Positions 1-8,540 of a stretch of 23,849 nt of DNA are shown here, one piece after another. The position numbers and the translations under genes were made by a program. The notes under the pieces were generated by a model. That model was given only the letters and a program-made list of their open reading frames with translations, was not told the DNA's origin and did no database searches. This DNA is from Saccoglossus kowalevskii. Lineage: Eukaryota > Hemichordata > Enteropneusta > Harrimaniidae. Within the stretch, counting starts at the first letter, position 1; every line of letters begins with the position of its first letter. Where the stretch lies: the NCBI RefSeq assembly GCF_000003605.2, contig NW_003111201.1, forward strand, positions 1-23,849. The letters are read 5' to 3'.

Positions 1-78
1 TCAATTTCAATTTCATTTTCTAAACGTTGATGCAACCGATGCCGCCAATGGTGTTCAACTGACACACAAAGTAAAGTC

Positions 79-152
79 TGGCCGATATGGGGTTCGAACC
101 CACGACCTCAGCGTTATTAGCACCGCGCTCTAACCTACTGAGCTAACCGGCC
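79..152 (-). tRNA. tRNA-Ile(AAT), copy 1
   Basis: All stems pair. It differs from the array consensus at one T-loop base (T60 to A) and one D-loop base (T17 to A), and both changes still fit the A and B box consensus. The 3' flank reads TTTACTTT instead of TTTATTTT, so the nearest four-T terminator is missing. Transcripts may read through into the spacer. Confidence 0.9.
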
Positions 153-547
153 ATTACGACATGCTAAAATTTCGGTAATCGTGTTTTGAAAACAAATACG
201 ATAGCATATTATTAAATCTGTGTCGTTCGAAGTGGTTATTGAAGGCTGATATTTCGTAATATGAAGTTCGCTGTATTATTTTAACTAGTTTAAGGACGCA
301 TAACTAAGTGCTTGCAGAATGCAACGTCTATTACCCACAAGATGCTGGTAGTAGAATCAGCCAATAGCGTTCAAGAGTACGCAAAGCATTTTGAGTGACC
401 TTCATGCAGATGATTGCCACGATGCCATTCGTCGCACCATTCTCACAATTTTACACTCGAGCAACAGCGTATTTTAAATTTCAATATCCAAACGTTGATG
501 CAATCAAATGCCGCCAATGGTGTTCAACAGACACACAAAATAAAGAC
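153..547. repeat. Class I spacer (example, between copies 1 and 2)
   Basis: Diagnostic words near the tRNA 5' side are TTTCGGTAATCGTG, CTGTGTCGTTCGAAG and GGCTGATATTTCG. This class lies upstream of copies 1, 3, 5, 9, 10, 12, 13, 15, 17, 21, 24, 25, 28, 29, 36, 43, 47 and 48. I find no second RNA gene or protein gene in it. Its left half is the 5' flank of copy 1 and its right half is the 3' flank of copy 2. Confidence 0.85.
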
Positions 548-621
548 TGGCCGATATGGTGATCGAACCCACGACCTCAGCGTTATTAGCACCGCGCTCT
601 AACCAACTGAGCTAACCGGCC
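548..621 (-). tRNA. tRNA-Ile(AAT), copy 2, damaged B box
   Basis: It differs from consensus by C61 to A. This breaks the near-universal G53:C61 pair that closes the T-loop and spoils the B box (GGTTCGATCAC). All other stems and the AAT anticodon are intact. Expression by Pol III is probably reduced or lost. Confidence 0.75.
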
Positions 622-1015
622 ATTACGACATGCTAACATTTCGGTAATCGTGTTTTGAAAACAAATACAATAGCACATTATAAAATCTGTGCGTTTGGAA
701 GTGGTTATTGAAGGCTGTTGTTTCGTAATTTGAAATTCGCTGTTTTATTCTAACTATTTCAAGGTCGCATAACTAAGTGCTTGCAGAATGCAACTTCTAT
801 TAACCACAAAATGCTGGGAGTAAAGTCAGCCAATAGCGTTCAAGAGAACGCAAAGCATTTTGAGTGACCTACATGCAGATGATTCCCATGATGCCATTCG
901 TCGCACTATTCTCACAATTTTACATTCGAGCAACATCGGATTTCAAATTTCATTTTCTAAACGTTGATGCAACCGATGCCGCCAATGGTGTTCAACAGAC
1001 ACACAAAGTAAAGTC

Positions 1016-1080
1016 TGGCCGGTTAGGGTTAGACCTCAGCGTTATTAGCACCGCGCTCTAACCAACTGAGCTAACCGGCC
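1016..1080 (-). pseudogene. tRNA-Ile pseudogene, copy 3, T-arm replaced
   Basis: The D-arm, anticodon arm (AAT) and 5' acceptor strand match the consensus. The T-arm and part of the 3' acceptor strand are replaced by a shorter stretch that reads GGTTAGGGTTAG on the plus strand, giving a 65-nt locus. The B box and the T-loop are gone, so it cannot be a normal Pol III gene or fold as a tRNA. The downstream T-run is also broken (TTTACTTT), as in copy 1. Confidence 0.9.
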
Positions 1081-1468
1081 ATTACGACATGCTAAAATTT
1101 CGGTAATCGTGTTTTGAAAACAAATACGATAGCACATTATTAAATCTGTGTCGTTCGAAGTGGTTATTGAAGGTTGATATTTCGTAATTTGAAATTCGCT
1201 GTATTATATTAACTAGTTTAAGGACGCATAACTAAGTGCTTGCAGAATGCAACGTCTGTTACCCACAAAATGCTGGTAGTGAAATAAGCCAATAGCGTTC
1301 AAGAGAACGCAAAGCATTATGAGTGACCTACATGCAGATGATTCCCATGATGTCATTCGTCGCACTATTCTCACAATTTTACACTCGAGCAACAGCGGAC
1401 TTCAATATCCAAACGTTGATGCAACCAAATGCCGCCAATGGTGTTCAACAGACACACAAAATAAAGAC

Positions 1469-1542
1469 TGGCCAATATGGGAATCGAACCCACGACCTTA
1501 GCGTTATTAGCACCGCGCTATAACCACCTGAGGTAACCGGCC
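1469..1542 (-). pseudogene. Degenerate tRNA-Ile(AAT), copy 4
   Basis: G10 is C and G22 is T, so two of four D-stem pairs fail (10:25 and 13:22), and the A box core TAGC becomes TACC. G43 to A breaks pair 27:43. C68 to T and C60 to T are tolerable. The anticodon AAT and the terminator remain. It shares most of these changes with copies 14 and 20, so it belongs to a copied, decayed lineage. Confidence 0.75.
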
Positions 1543-1937
1543 ATTACGTCATGCTAGAATTTCGATCGTCGTATTATGAAAACAACTGCAATAGCACATT
1601 ATCAAATCTCTGCGTTTCAAACTAGTTATTGACGGCTGTTGTTGCATAATTTGAAATACAGAGTTTTATCCTAACTAGTTCAAGATCACATAACTAAGTG
1701 CTTGCAGAATGCAACTTCTGTTAACCACAAAATGCTGGGAGTAAAGTCAGCCAATAGCGTTCAAGAGAACGCAAAGCATTTTGAGTGACCTACATGCAGA
1801 TGATTCCCATGATGCCATTCGTCGCACTATTCTCACAATTTTACATTCGAGCAACATCGGATTTCAAATTTCATTTTCTAAACGTTGATGCAATCAAATG
1901 CCGCCATTGGTGTTCAACAGACACACAAAATAAAGAC

Positions 1938-2011
1938 TGGCCGATATGGGGATCGAACCCACGACCTCAGCGTTATTAGCACCACGCTCTAACCAACTGA
2001 GCTAACCGGCC
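1938..2011 (-). tRNA. tRNA-Ile(AAT), copy 5
   Basis: A single change, C27 to T, turns pair 27:43 into a U:G wobble. The fold, both promoter boxes and the TTTATTTT terminator are intact. It is likely functional. Confidence 0.95.
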
Positions 2012-2398
2012 ATTACGACATGTTAAAATTTTGGTAATCGTGTTTTGAAAACAAATACGATAGCACATTATAAATCTGTGTCGTTCGAAGTGGTTATTGA
2101 AGGCTGATATTTTGTAAATTGAAATTCGCTGTATTATATTAACTAGTTTAAGGACGCACAACTAAGTGCTTGCAGAATGCAACGTCTGTTACCCACAAGA
2201 TGCTGGTAGTAAAATAAGCCAATAGCATTCAAGAGAACGCAAAGCATTATGAGTGACCTACATGCAGATGATTCCCACGATGTCATTCGTCGCACTATTC
2301 TCACAATTTTACACTCGAGCAACAGCGGACTTAAATATCCAAACGTTGGTGCAACCAAATGCCGCCAATGGTGTTCAACAGACACACAAAATAAAGTC

Positions 2399-2472
2399 TG
2401 GCCGCTATGGAGATCGAACCCACGACCTCAGCGTTATTAACACCGCGCTCAAACCAACTGAGCTAACCGGCC
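2399..2472 (-). tRNA. tRNA-Ile(AAT), copy 6, variant
   Basis: T67 to G opens acceptor pair 6:67, C61 to T makes the 53:61 pair a wobble and weakens the B box, C32 becomes T, and A21 becomes T. The anticodon AAT is kept. The acceptor change also occurs in copies 8 and 11, and the C32 and A21 changes in copy 11. The 5' flank carries the TATA-like element. Confidence 0.8.
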
Positions 2473-2856
2473 ATTACGTCATGCTAGAATTTCTATAATC
2501 GTATTTTGAAAACAAATGCAATAGCACATTATCAAATCTCTGCGTTTCAAAAAGGTTATTGACGACTGTTGTTACATAATTTGAAATACAGAGTTTTATT
2601 CTAACTATTTTAAGGTCGCATAACTAAGTGCTTGCAGAATGCAACGTCTATTACCCACAAGATGCTTGTAGTAAAATAAGCCAATAGCGTTCAAGAGTAC
2701 GCAAAGCATTTTGAGTGACCTACATGCAGATGATTCCCGCAATGCCATTCGACGCACTATTCTCACAATTTTACATTCGAGCAACATCGGATTTCAAATT
2801 TCATTTTCTAAACGTTGATGCAATCATATGCCGCCAATGGTGTTCAGCAGACACAC

Positions 2857-2860
2857 AAAA
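2857..2860 (-). terminator. Pol III terminator T4 of copy 7
   Basis: On the minus strand the 3' flank is GTC-TTTATTTT. The four-T run lies 8-11 nt after the tRNA 3' end, preceded by a three-T run. The arrangement recurs in nearly every copy; copies 1 and 3 lack it and copy 45 has six Ts. Confidence 0.9.
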
Positions 2861-2878
2861 TAAAGACTGGCCGATATG

Positions 2879-2889
2879 GGGATCGAACC
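2879..2889 (-). promoter_or_regulatory. B box of copy 7 (Pol III internal promoter)
   Basis: Reads GGTTCGATCCC, matching the consensus GGTTCGANNCC. It covers the T-stem and T-loop and is the primary TFIIIC contact. Copies 2, 3, 6, 12, 19, 36, 47 and 48 have changes inside this box. Confidence 0.95.
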
Positions 2890-2922
2890 CACGACCTCAG
2901 CGTTATTAGCACCGCGCTCTAA

Positions 2923-2934
2923 CCAACTGAGCTA
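2923..2934 (-). promoter_or_regulatory. A box of copy 7 (Pol III internal promoter)
   Basis: Reads TAGCTCAGTTGG, an exact match to the A box consensus TRGCNNARYNGG. It covers nt 8-19 of the tRNA, at the junction with and across the D-arm. Confidence 0.95.
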
Positions 2935-3332
2935 ACCGGCCATTACGACATGCTAACATTTCGGTAATCGTGTTTTGAAAACAAATACAATAGCACATTA
3001 TAAAATCTGTGCGTTTGGAAGTGGTTATTGAAGGCTGCTGTTTCGTAATTTGAAATTCGCTGTTTTATTCTAACTATTTCAAGGTCGCATAACTAAGTGC
3101 TTGCAGAATGCAACTTCTATTAACCACAAAATGCTGGGAGTAAAGTCAGCCAATAGCGTTCAGAGACGCAAGCATTTTGAGTGACCTACATGCAGATAAT
3201 TCCCATGATGCCATTCTTCGCACTATTCTCACAATTTTACATTCGAGCAACATCGGATTTCAAATTTCATTTTCTAAACGTTGATGCAACCGATGCCGCC
3301 AATGGTGTTCAACCGACACACAAAATAAAGTC

Positions 3333-3406
3333 TGGCCGCTATGGGGATCGAACCCACGACCTCAGCGTTATTAGCACCGCGCTCTAACCAACTGAGCTAA
3401 CCGGCC
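3333..3406 (-). tRNA. tRNA-Ile(AAT), copy 8
   Basis: The only change is T67 to G, which opens acceptor pair 6:67 (a G:U wobble in the consensus). Promoter boxes, anticodon and terminator are intact. The 5' flank is a clear class II spacer with the TATA-like element. Confidence 0.9.
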
Positions 3407-3801
3407 ATTACGTCATGCTAGAATTTCTATAATCGTATTTTGAAAACAAATGCAATAGCACATTATCAAATCTCTGCGTTTCAAAAAGGTTATTGACGAC
3501 TGTTGTTACATAATTTGAAATACAGAGTTTTATTCTAACTATTTTAAGGTCGCATAACTAAGTGCTTGCAGAATGCAACGTCTATTACCCACAAGATGCT
3601 GGTAGTAAAATAAGCCAATAGCGTTCAAGAGAACGCAAACCATTTTGAGTGACCTACATGCAGATGATTCCCACAATGCCATTCGTCGCACTATTCTCAC
3701 AATTTTACATTCGAGCAACATCGGATTTCAAATTTCATTTTCTAAACGTTGATGCAATCAAATGCCGCCAATGGTGTTCAGCAGACACACAAAATAAAGA
3801 C
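3407..3801. repeat. Class II spacer (example, between copies 8 and 9)
   Basis: Diagnostic words are TTTCTATAATCG, CTCTGCGTTTCAAAAAGG and GACGACTGTTGTTACATAA. Upstream of copies 6, 8, 11, 16, 18, 23, 27, 31, 32, 34, 37, 39, 42 and 45. A sub-variant with AAACTAGTTATTGACGGC lies upstream of copies 4, 14, 20 and 33, and chimeric forms lie upstream of 19 and 50. No gene seen. Confidence 0.85.
3424..3431 (-). promoter_or_regulatory. TATA-like element upstream of copy 8 (example of 19)
   Basis: The minus strand reads TATAGAAA at -25 to -18 from the tRNA 5' end. This is the spacing at which TFIIIB-bound TATA-like elements help some eukaryotic tRNA genes. The same element precedes copies 6, 8, 11, 16, 18, 22, 23, 26, 27, 30, 31, 32, 34, 37, 39, 41, 42, 45 and 49. 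At the same place most other copies read TTACCGAAA. Function is inferred. Confidence 0.5.
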
Positions 3802-3875
3802 TGGCCGATATGGGGATCGAACCCACGACCTCAGAGTTATTAACACCGCGCTCTGACCAACTGAGCTAACCGGCC
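3802..3875 (-). tRNA. tRNA-Ile(AAT), copy 9
   Basis: G40 to T breaks pair 30:40 in the anticodon stem (a wobble in the consensus), C32 becomes T, and one D-loop T becomes C. The anticodon AAT and both promoter boxes are kept. It is transcribable, but the tRNA is slightly destabilised. Confidence 0.85.
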
Positions 3876-4269
3876 ATTACGACATGCTAAAATTTCGGTA
3901 ATCGTGTTTTGAAAACAAATACGATAGCACATTATTAAATCTGTGTCGTTCGAAGTGGTTATGAAGGCTGATATTTCGTAATTTGAAATTCGCTGTATTA
4001 TTTTAACTAGTTTAAGGTCGCATAACTACGTGCTTGCAGAATGCAACGTCTATTACCCACAAGATGCTGGTAGTAGATTCAGCCAAATAGCGTTCAAGAG
4101 TACGCAAAGCATTTTGAGTGACTACATGCAGATGATTCCCACGATGCCAATCGTCGCACCATTCTCACAATTTTACACTCGAGCAAGAGCGTATTTTAAA
4201 TTTCAATATCCAAACGTTGATGCAATCAAATGCCGCCAATGGTGTTCAACAGACACACAAAATAAAGAC

Positions 4270-4343
4270 TGGCCGATATGGGGATCGAACCCACGACCTC
4301 TGCGTTATTAGCACCGCGCTCTAACCAACTGAGCTAACCGGCC
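4270..4343 (-). tRNA. tRNA-Ile(AAT), copy 10
   Basis: The single change T42 to A replaces the 28:42 G:U wobble by a G:A mismatch. The same change is in copy 13, three units away. Both units also share a one-base loss in the spacer (GAGTGACTACATG), so they are recent duplicates. Confidence 0.9.
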
Positions 4344-4730
4344 ATTACGACATGCTAAAATTTCGGTAATCGTGTTTTGAAAACAAATACGATAGCACAT
4401 TATTAAATCTATGTCGTTCGAAGTGGTTATTGAAGGTTGATATTTCGTAATTTGAAATTCGCTGTATTATATTAACTAGTTTAAGGACGCATAACTAAGT
4501 GCTTGCAGAATGCAACGTCTGTTACCCACAATATGCTGGTAGTGAAATAAGCCAATAGCGTTCAAGAGAACGCAAAGCATTATGAGTGACCTACATGCAG
4601 ATGATTCCACGATGTCATTCGTCGCACTATTCTCACAATTTTACACTCGAGCAACAGCGGACTTAAATATCCAAACGTTGGTGCAACCAAATGCCGCCAA
4701 TGGTGTTCAACAGACACACAAAATAAAGTC

Positions 4731-4804
4731 TGGCCGCTATGGGGATCGAACCCACGACCTCAGCGTTATTAACACCGCGCTCAAACCAACTGAGCTAACC
4801 GGCC
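4731..4804 (-). tRNA. tRNA-Ile(AAT), copy 11
   Basis: It carries G67 (acceptor pair 6:67 open), T32 and T21, the same combination as copy 6 but with the normal C61. The promoter boxes and anticodon are intact, and a TATA-like element lies upstream. Confidence 0.88.
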
Positions 4805-5198
4805 ATTACGTCATGCTAGAATTTCTATAATCGTATTTTGAAAACAAATGCAATAGCACATTATCAAATCTCTGCGTTTCAAAAAGGTTATTGACGACTG
4901 TTGTTACATAATTTGAAATACAGAGTTTTATTCTAACTATTTTAAGGTCGCATATCTAAGTGCTTGCAGAATGCAACGTCTATTACCCACAAGATGCTGG
5001 TAGTAAAATAAGCCAATAGCGTTCAAGAGAACGCAAAGCATTTTGAGTGACCTACATGCAGATGATTCCCACAATGCCATTCGTCGCACTATTCTCACAA
5101 TTTTACATTCGAGCAACATCGGATTTCAAATTTAATTTTCTAAACGTTGATGCAACCGATGCCGCCAATGGTGTTCAACAGACACACAAAATAAAGTC

Positions 5199-5272
5199 TG
5201 GCCGATATGGGGATCAAACCCACGACCTCAGCGTTATTAGCACCGCGCTCTAACCAACTGAGCTAACCAGCC
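5199..5272 (-). tRNA. tRNA-Ile(AAT), copy 12, C56 lost
   Basis: C56 is T. This invariant base pairs with G19 to join the D and T loops, and it is the most critical base of the B box. C4 to T leaves a U:G wobble in the acceptor stem. It probably folds poorly and is weakly transcribed. Confidence 0.75.
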
Positions 5273-5666
5273 ATTACGACATGCTAAAATTTCGGTAATC
5301 GTGTTTTGAAAACAAATACGATAGCACATTATTAAATCTGTGTCGTTCGAAGTGGTTATTGAAGGCTGATATTTCGTAATTTGAAATTCGCTGTATTATT
5401 TTAACTAGTTTAAGGACGCATAACTACGTGCTTGCAGAATGCAACGTCTATTACCCACAAGATGCTGGTAGTAGAATCAGCCAATAGCGTTCAAGAGTAC
5501 GCAAAGCATTTTGAGTGACTACATGCAGATGATTCCCACGATGCCAATCGTCGCACCATTCTCACAATTTTACACTCGAGCAAGAGCGTATTTTAAATTT
5601 CAATATCCAAACGTTGATGCAATCAAATGCCGCCAATGGTGTTCAACAGACACACAAAATAAAGAC

Positions 5667-5740
5667 TGGCCGATATGGGGATCGAACCCACGACCTCTGC
5701 GTTATTAGCACCGCGCTCTAACCAACTGAGCTAACCGGCC
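5667..5740 (-). tRNA. tRNA-Ile(AAT), copy 13
   Basis: Identical to copy 10, with A42 opposite G28. The promoter boxes, anticodon and terminator are intact. Confidence 0.9.
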
Positions 5741-6128
5741 ATTACGACATGCTAAAATTTCGGTAATCGTGTTTTGAAAACAAATACGATAGCACATTAT
5801 TAAATCTGTGTCGTTCGAAGTGGTTATTGAAGGTTGATATTTCGTAATTTGAAATTCGCTGTATTATATTAACTAGTTTAAGGACGCATAACTAAGTGCT
5901 TGCAGAATGCAACGTCTGTTACCCACAATATGCTGGTAGTGAAATAAGCCAATAGCGTTCAAGAGAACGCAAAGCATTATGAGTGACCTACATGCAGATG
6001 ATTCCCATGATGTCATTCGTCGCACTATTCTCACAATTTTACACTCGTGCAACAGCGGACTTCAATATCCAAACGTTGATGCAACCAAATGACGCCAATG
6101 GTGTTCAACAGGCACACAAAATAAAGAC

Positions 6129-6202
6129 TGGCCAATATGGGAATCGAACCCACGACCTTAGCGTTATTAGCACCGCGCTATAACCAACTGAGGTAACCGG
6201 CC
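6129..6202 (-). pseudogene. Degenerate tRNA-Ile(AAT), copy 14
   Basis: A near-copy of copy 4: D-stem pairs 10:25 and 13:22 are lost, the A box reads TACC, pair 27:43 is C:A, and T60 and T68 are present. It lies exactly 4660 bp from copy 4. Confidence 0.75.
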
Positions 6203-6597
6203 ATTACGTCATGCTAGAATTTCGATCGTCGTATTATGAAAACAACTGCAATAGCACATTATCAAATCTCTGCGTTTCAAACTAGTTATTGACGGCTGTT
6301 GTTACATAATTTGAAATACAGAGTTTTATCCTAACTAGTTCAAGGTCACATAACTAAGTGCTTGCAGAATGCAACTTCTGTTAACCACAAAATGCTGGGA
6401 GTAAAGTCAGCCAATAGCGTTCAAGAGAACGCAAAGCATTTTGAGTGACCTACATGCAGATGATTCCCATGATGCCATTCGTCGCACTATTCTCACAATT
6501 TTACATTCGAGCAACATCGGATTTCAAATTTCATTTTCTAAACGTTGATGCAATCAAATGCCGCCAACGGTGTTCAACAGACACACAAAATAAAGAT

Positions 6598-6671
6598 TGG
6601 CCGATATGGGGATCGAACCCACGACCTCAGCGTTATTAGCACCGCGCTCTAACCAACTGAGCTAACCGGCC
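6598..6671 (-). tRNA. tRNA-Ile(AAT), copy 15, consensus
   Basis: Gene body identical to the reference at 2868-2941. The first downstream base differs (AT instead of GT before the T-run), with TTTATTTT kept. A class I spacer lies upstream. Confidence 0.97.
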
Positions 6672-7066
6672 ATTACGACATGTTAAAATTTCGGTAATCG
6701 TGTTTTGAAAACAAATACGATAGCACATTATTAAATCTGTGTCGTTCGAAGTGGTTATTGAAGGCTGATATTTCGTAATTTGAAATTCGCTGTATTATTG
6801 TAACTAGTTTAAGGACGCATAACTAAGTGCTTGCAGAATGCATCGTCTGTTAAGCACAAGATACTGGTAGTAAAATAAGCCAATAGCCTTCGAGAAAACG
6901 CAAAGCATTTTGAGTGACCTACATGCAGATGATTCCCACAACGCCATTCGTCGCACTATTCTCACAATTTTACATTCGAGCAACAGCGGATTTCATATTT
7001 CATTTTCCAAACGTTGATGCAACCGAATGCAGCCAACGGTGTTCAACAGACACACAAAATAAAGAC

Positions 7067-7140
7067 TGGCCGATATGGGGATCGAACCCACGACCTCAGC
7101 GTTATTAGCATCGCGCTCTAACCAACTGAGCTAACCGGCC
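7067..7140 (-). tRNA. tRNA-Ile(AAT), copy 16
   Basis: G29 to A gives an A:C mismatch at 29:41 in the anticodon stem. The change is shared with copies 18 and 21. Promoter boxes and terminator are intact, and a TATA-like element lies upstream. Confidence 0.88.
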
Positions 7141-7532
7141 ATTACGTCATGCTGGAATTTCTATAATCGTATTTTGAAAACAAATACGAGAGCACATTAT
7201 CAAATCTCTGCGTTTCAAAAATGTTATTGACGGCTGTTACATAATTTGAAATACAGAGTTTTATTCTAACTAGTTCAAGGTCGCATAACTAAGTGCTTGC
7301 AGAATGCAACTTCTATTAACCACAAGATGCTGGTAGTAGAATCAGCCAATATCGTTCAAGAGAACGCAAAGCAATTTGAGAGACCTACATGCAGATGATT
7401 CCCACGATCCCATTCGTCTCACTATTCTCACAATTTTACATTCGAGCAACAGCGGATTTCATATTTCATTTTCCAAACGTTGATGCAACCGAATTCCGCT
7501 AACGGTGTTCAACAGACACACAAAATAAAGAC

Positions 7533-7605
7533 TGGCCGATATGGGGATCGAACCCACGATCTCAGCAATTTAGCACCGCGCTCTAACCAACTGAGCTAAC
7601 CGTCC
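7533..7605 (-). pseudogene. tRNA-Ile pseudogene, copy 17, altered anticodon loop
   Basis: It is 73 nt long. The anticodon loop region reads GTGCTAAATTGCTG where the consensus has GTGCTAATAACGCTG. One base is lost and the triplet at 34-36 becomes AAA. C3 to A breaks acceptor pair 3:70 and G46 is A. The A and B boxes survive, so it might be transcribed but not as a normal tRNA-Ile. Confidence 0.8.
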
Positions 7606-8000
7606 ATTACGACATGTTAAAATTTCGGTAATCGTGTTTTGAAAACAAATACGATAGCACATTATTAAATCTGTGTCGTTCGAAGTGGTTATTGAAGGCT
7701 GATATTTCGTAATTTGAAATTCGCTGTATTATTGTAACTAGTTTAAGGACGCATTACTAAGTGCTTGCAGAATGCAACGTCTGTTAAGCACAAGATACTG
7801 GTAGTAAAATAAGCCAATAGCCTTCGAGAAAACGCAAAGCGTTTTGAGTGACCTACATGCAGATGATTCCCACAACGCCATTCGTCGCACTATTCTCACA
7901 ATTTTACATTCGAGCAACAGCGGATTTCATATTTCATTTTCCAAACGTTGATGCAACCGAATGCCGCCAACGGTGTTCAACAGACACACAAAATAAAGAC

Positions 8001-8074
8001 TGGCCGATATGGGGATCGAACCCACGACCTCAGCGTTATTAGCATCGCGCTCTAACCAACTGAGAAAACCGGCC
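8001..8074 (-). pseudogene. Degenerate tRNA-Ile(AAT), copy 18
   Basis: A9 and G10 are both T, so the A box starts TTTC instead of TAGC and D-stem pair 10:25 is lost. A29 is mismatched with C41, as in copy 16. The B box, anticodon and terminator are intact. Confidence 0.75.
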
Positions 8075-8466
8075 ATTACGTCATGCTGGCATTTCTATAA
8101 TCGTATTTTGAAAACAAATGCAATAGCACATTATCAAATCTCTGCGTTTCAAAAATGTTATTGACGGCTGTTACATAATTTGAAATACAGAGTTTTATTC
8201 TAACTAGTTCAAGGTCGCATAACTAAGTGCTTGCAGAATGCAACTTCTATTAACCACAAGATGCTGGCAGTAAAGTCAGCCAATAGCGTTCAAGAGAAGG
8301 CAAAGCATTTTGAGTGACCTACATGCAGATGATTCCCACGATCCCATTCGTCTCACTATTCTCACAATTTTACATTCGAGCAACAGCGGATTTCATATTT
8401 CATTTTCCAAACGTTGATGCAACCGAATGCTGCTAACGGTGTTCAACAGATACACAAAATAAAGAC

Positions 8467-8540
8467 TGGCCGTTATGGGGATCGAATCCACGACCTCAGT
8501 GTTATTAGCACTGCGGTCTAACCAACTGAGATAACCGGCC
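8467..8540 (-). pseudogene. Degenerate tRNA-Ile(AAT), copy 19
   Basis: G10 to T and G24 to C break D-stem pairs 10:25 and 11:24 and the A box. G53 to A breaks 53:61 and the B box. T67 to A opens acceptor pair 6:67. G28 to A and G40 to A turn two anticodon-stem wobbles into Watson-Crick pairs (28:42 and 30:40). The AAT anticodon remains. Confidence 0.75.

Larger units (their letters stand above)
2868..2941 (-). tRNA. tRNA-Ile(AAT), copy 7, array consensus
   Basis: Decoder of isoleucine AUU, and of AUC/AUA once A34 is deaminated to inosine, in the cytosol. Read on the minus strand the arms are: acceptor GGCCGGT/ATCGGCC (one G:U), D-stem GCTC/GAGC with loop AGTTGGTTA, anticodon stem CGGTG/CGCTG with loop CTAATAA (anticodon at 2905-2907), variable loop AGGTC, T-stem GTGGG/CCCAT with loop TTCGATC, and discriminator A73. 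There is no intron and no encoded CCA. The invariant U8, G18, G19, U33, U54, U55, C56, A58 and C61 are all present. Ten other copies have exactly this sequence, so it is taken as the reference for the copy-specific notes. Confidence 0.98.
2942..5740. repeat. Three-unit higher-order repeat, about 1397-bp period
   Basis: Units 8-9-10 and 11-12-13 match in order, with spacings of 1398, 1397 and 1397 bp. Shared markers are G67 (copies 8 and 11) and A42 plus the missing spacer base (copies 10 and 13). Copies 9 and 12 differ in the gene but share spacer words. Confidence 0.8.
5741..6671. repeat. Distant duplicate of units 4-5 (as units 14-15)
   Basis: tRNA ends of copies 4/14 and 5/15 are both 4660 bp apart. 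Copies 4 and 14 share their private D-stem defects. The spacer before the pair (after copies 3 and 13) also matches, with the private word GGTTGATATTTCG. Confidence 0.8.
6672..8540. repeat. Two-unit higher-order repeat, about 934-bp period
   Basis: Units 16-17 and 18-19 alternate. The first of each pair has 3' flank CCCACAACGCC and A29; the second has CCCACGATCCCATTCGTCTC. Confidence 0.85.

Noticed and set aside
650..670. GTTTTGAAAAC near each tRNA 5' flank as a hairpin or operator
   Set aside because: The inverted repeat has only a one-base centre and is A/T simple sequence, so it cannot form a useful hairpin, and nothing links it to a regulator.
821..832. CCAAT box (AGCCAATAG) as a Pol II promoter in each spacer
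   Set aside because: It is a five-base word with no accompanying TATA, initiator or reading frame, and it may occur by chance. No transcript can be supported.
890..960. C/D-box snoRNA in the spacer, suggested by GCAGATGATTCCC
   Set aside because: The sequence does not match the C box RTGATGA, there is no D box at a suitable distance, and no terminal stem was seen.
1025..1033. TTAGGG-like text in copy 3 as a true telomere or interstitial telomere tract
   Set aside because: Only two repeat units are present and the same bases can be derived from the tRNA's own opposite strand. It is too short to call telomeric.
2868..2941. Bacterial or organellar tRNA-Ile
   Set aside because: The anticodon is AAT, not GAT or CAT; CCA is not encoded; and the internal A/B boxes and T-run terminator fit nuclear Pol III genes.
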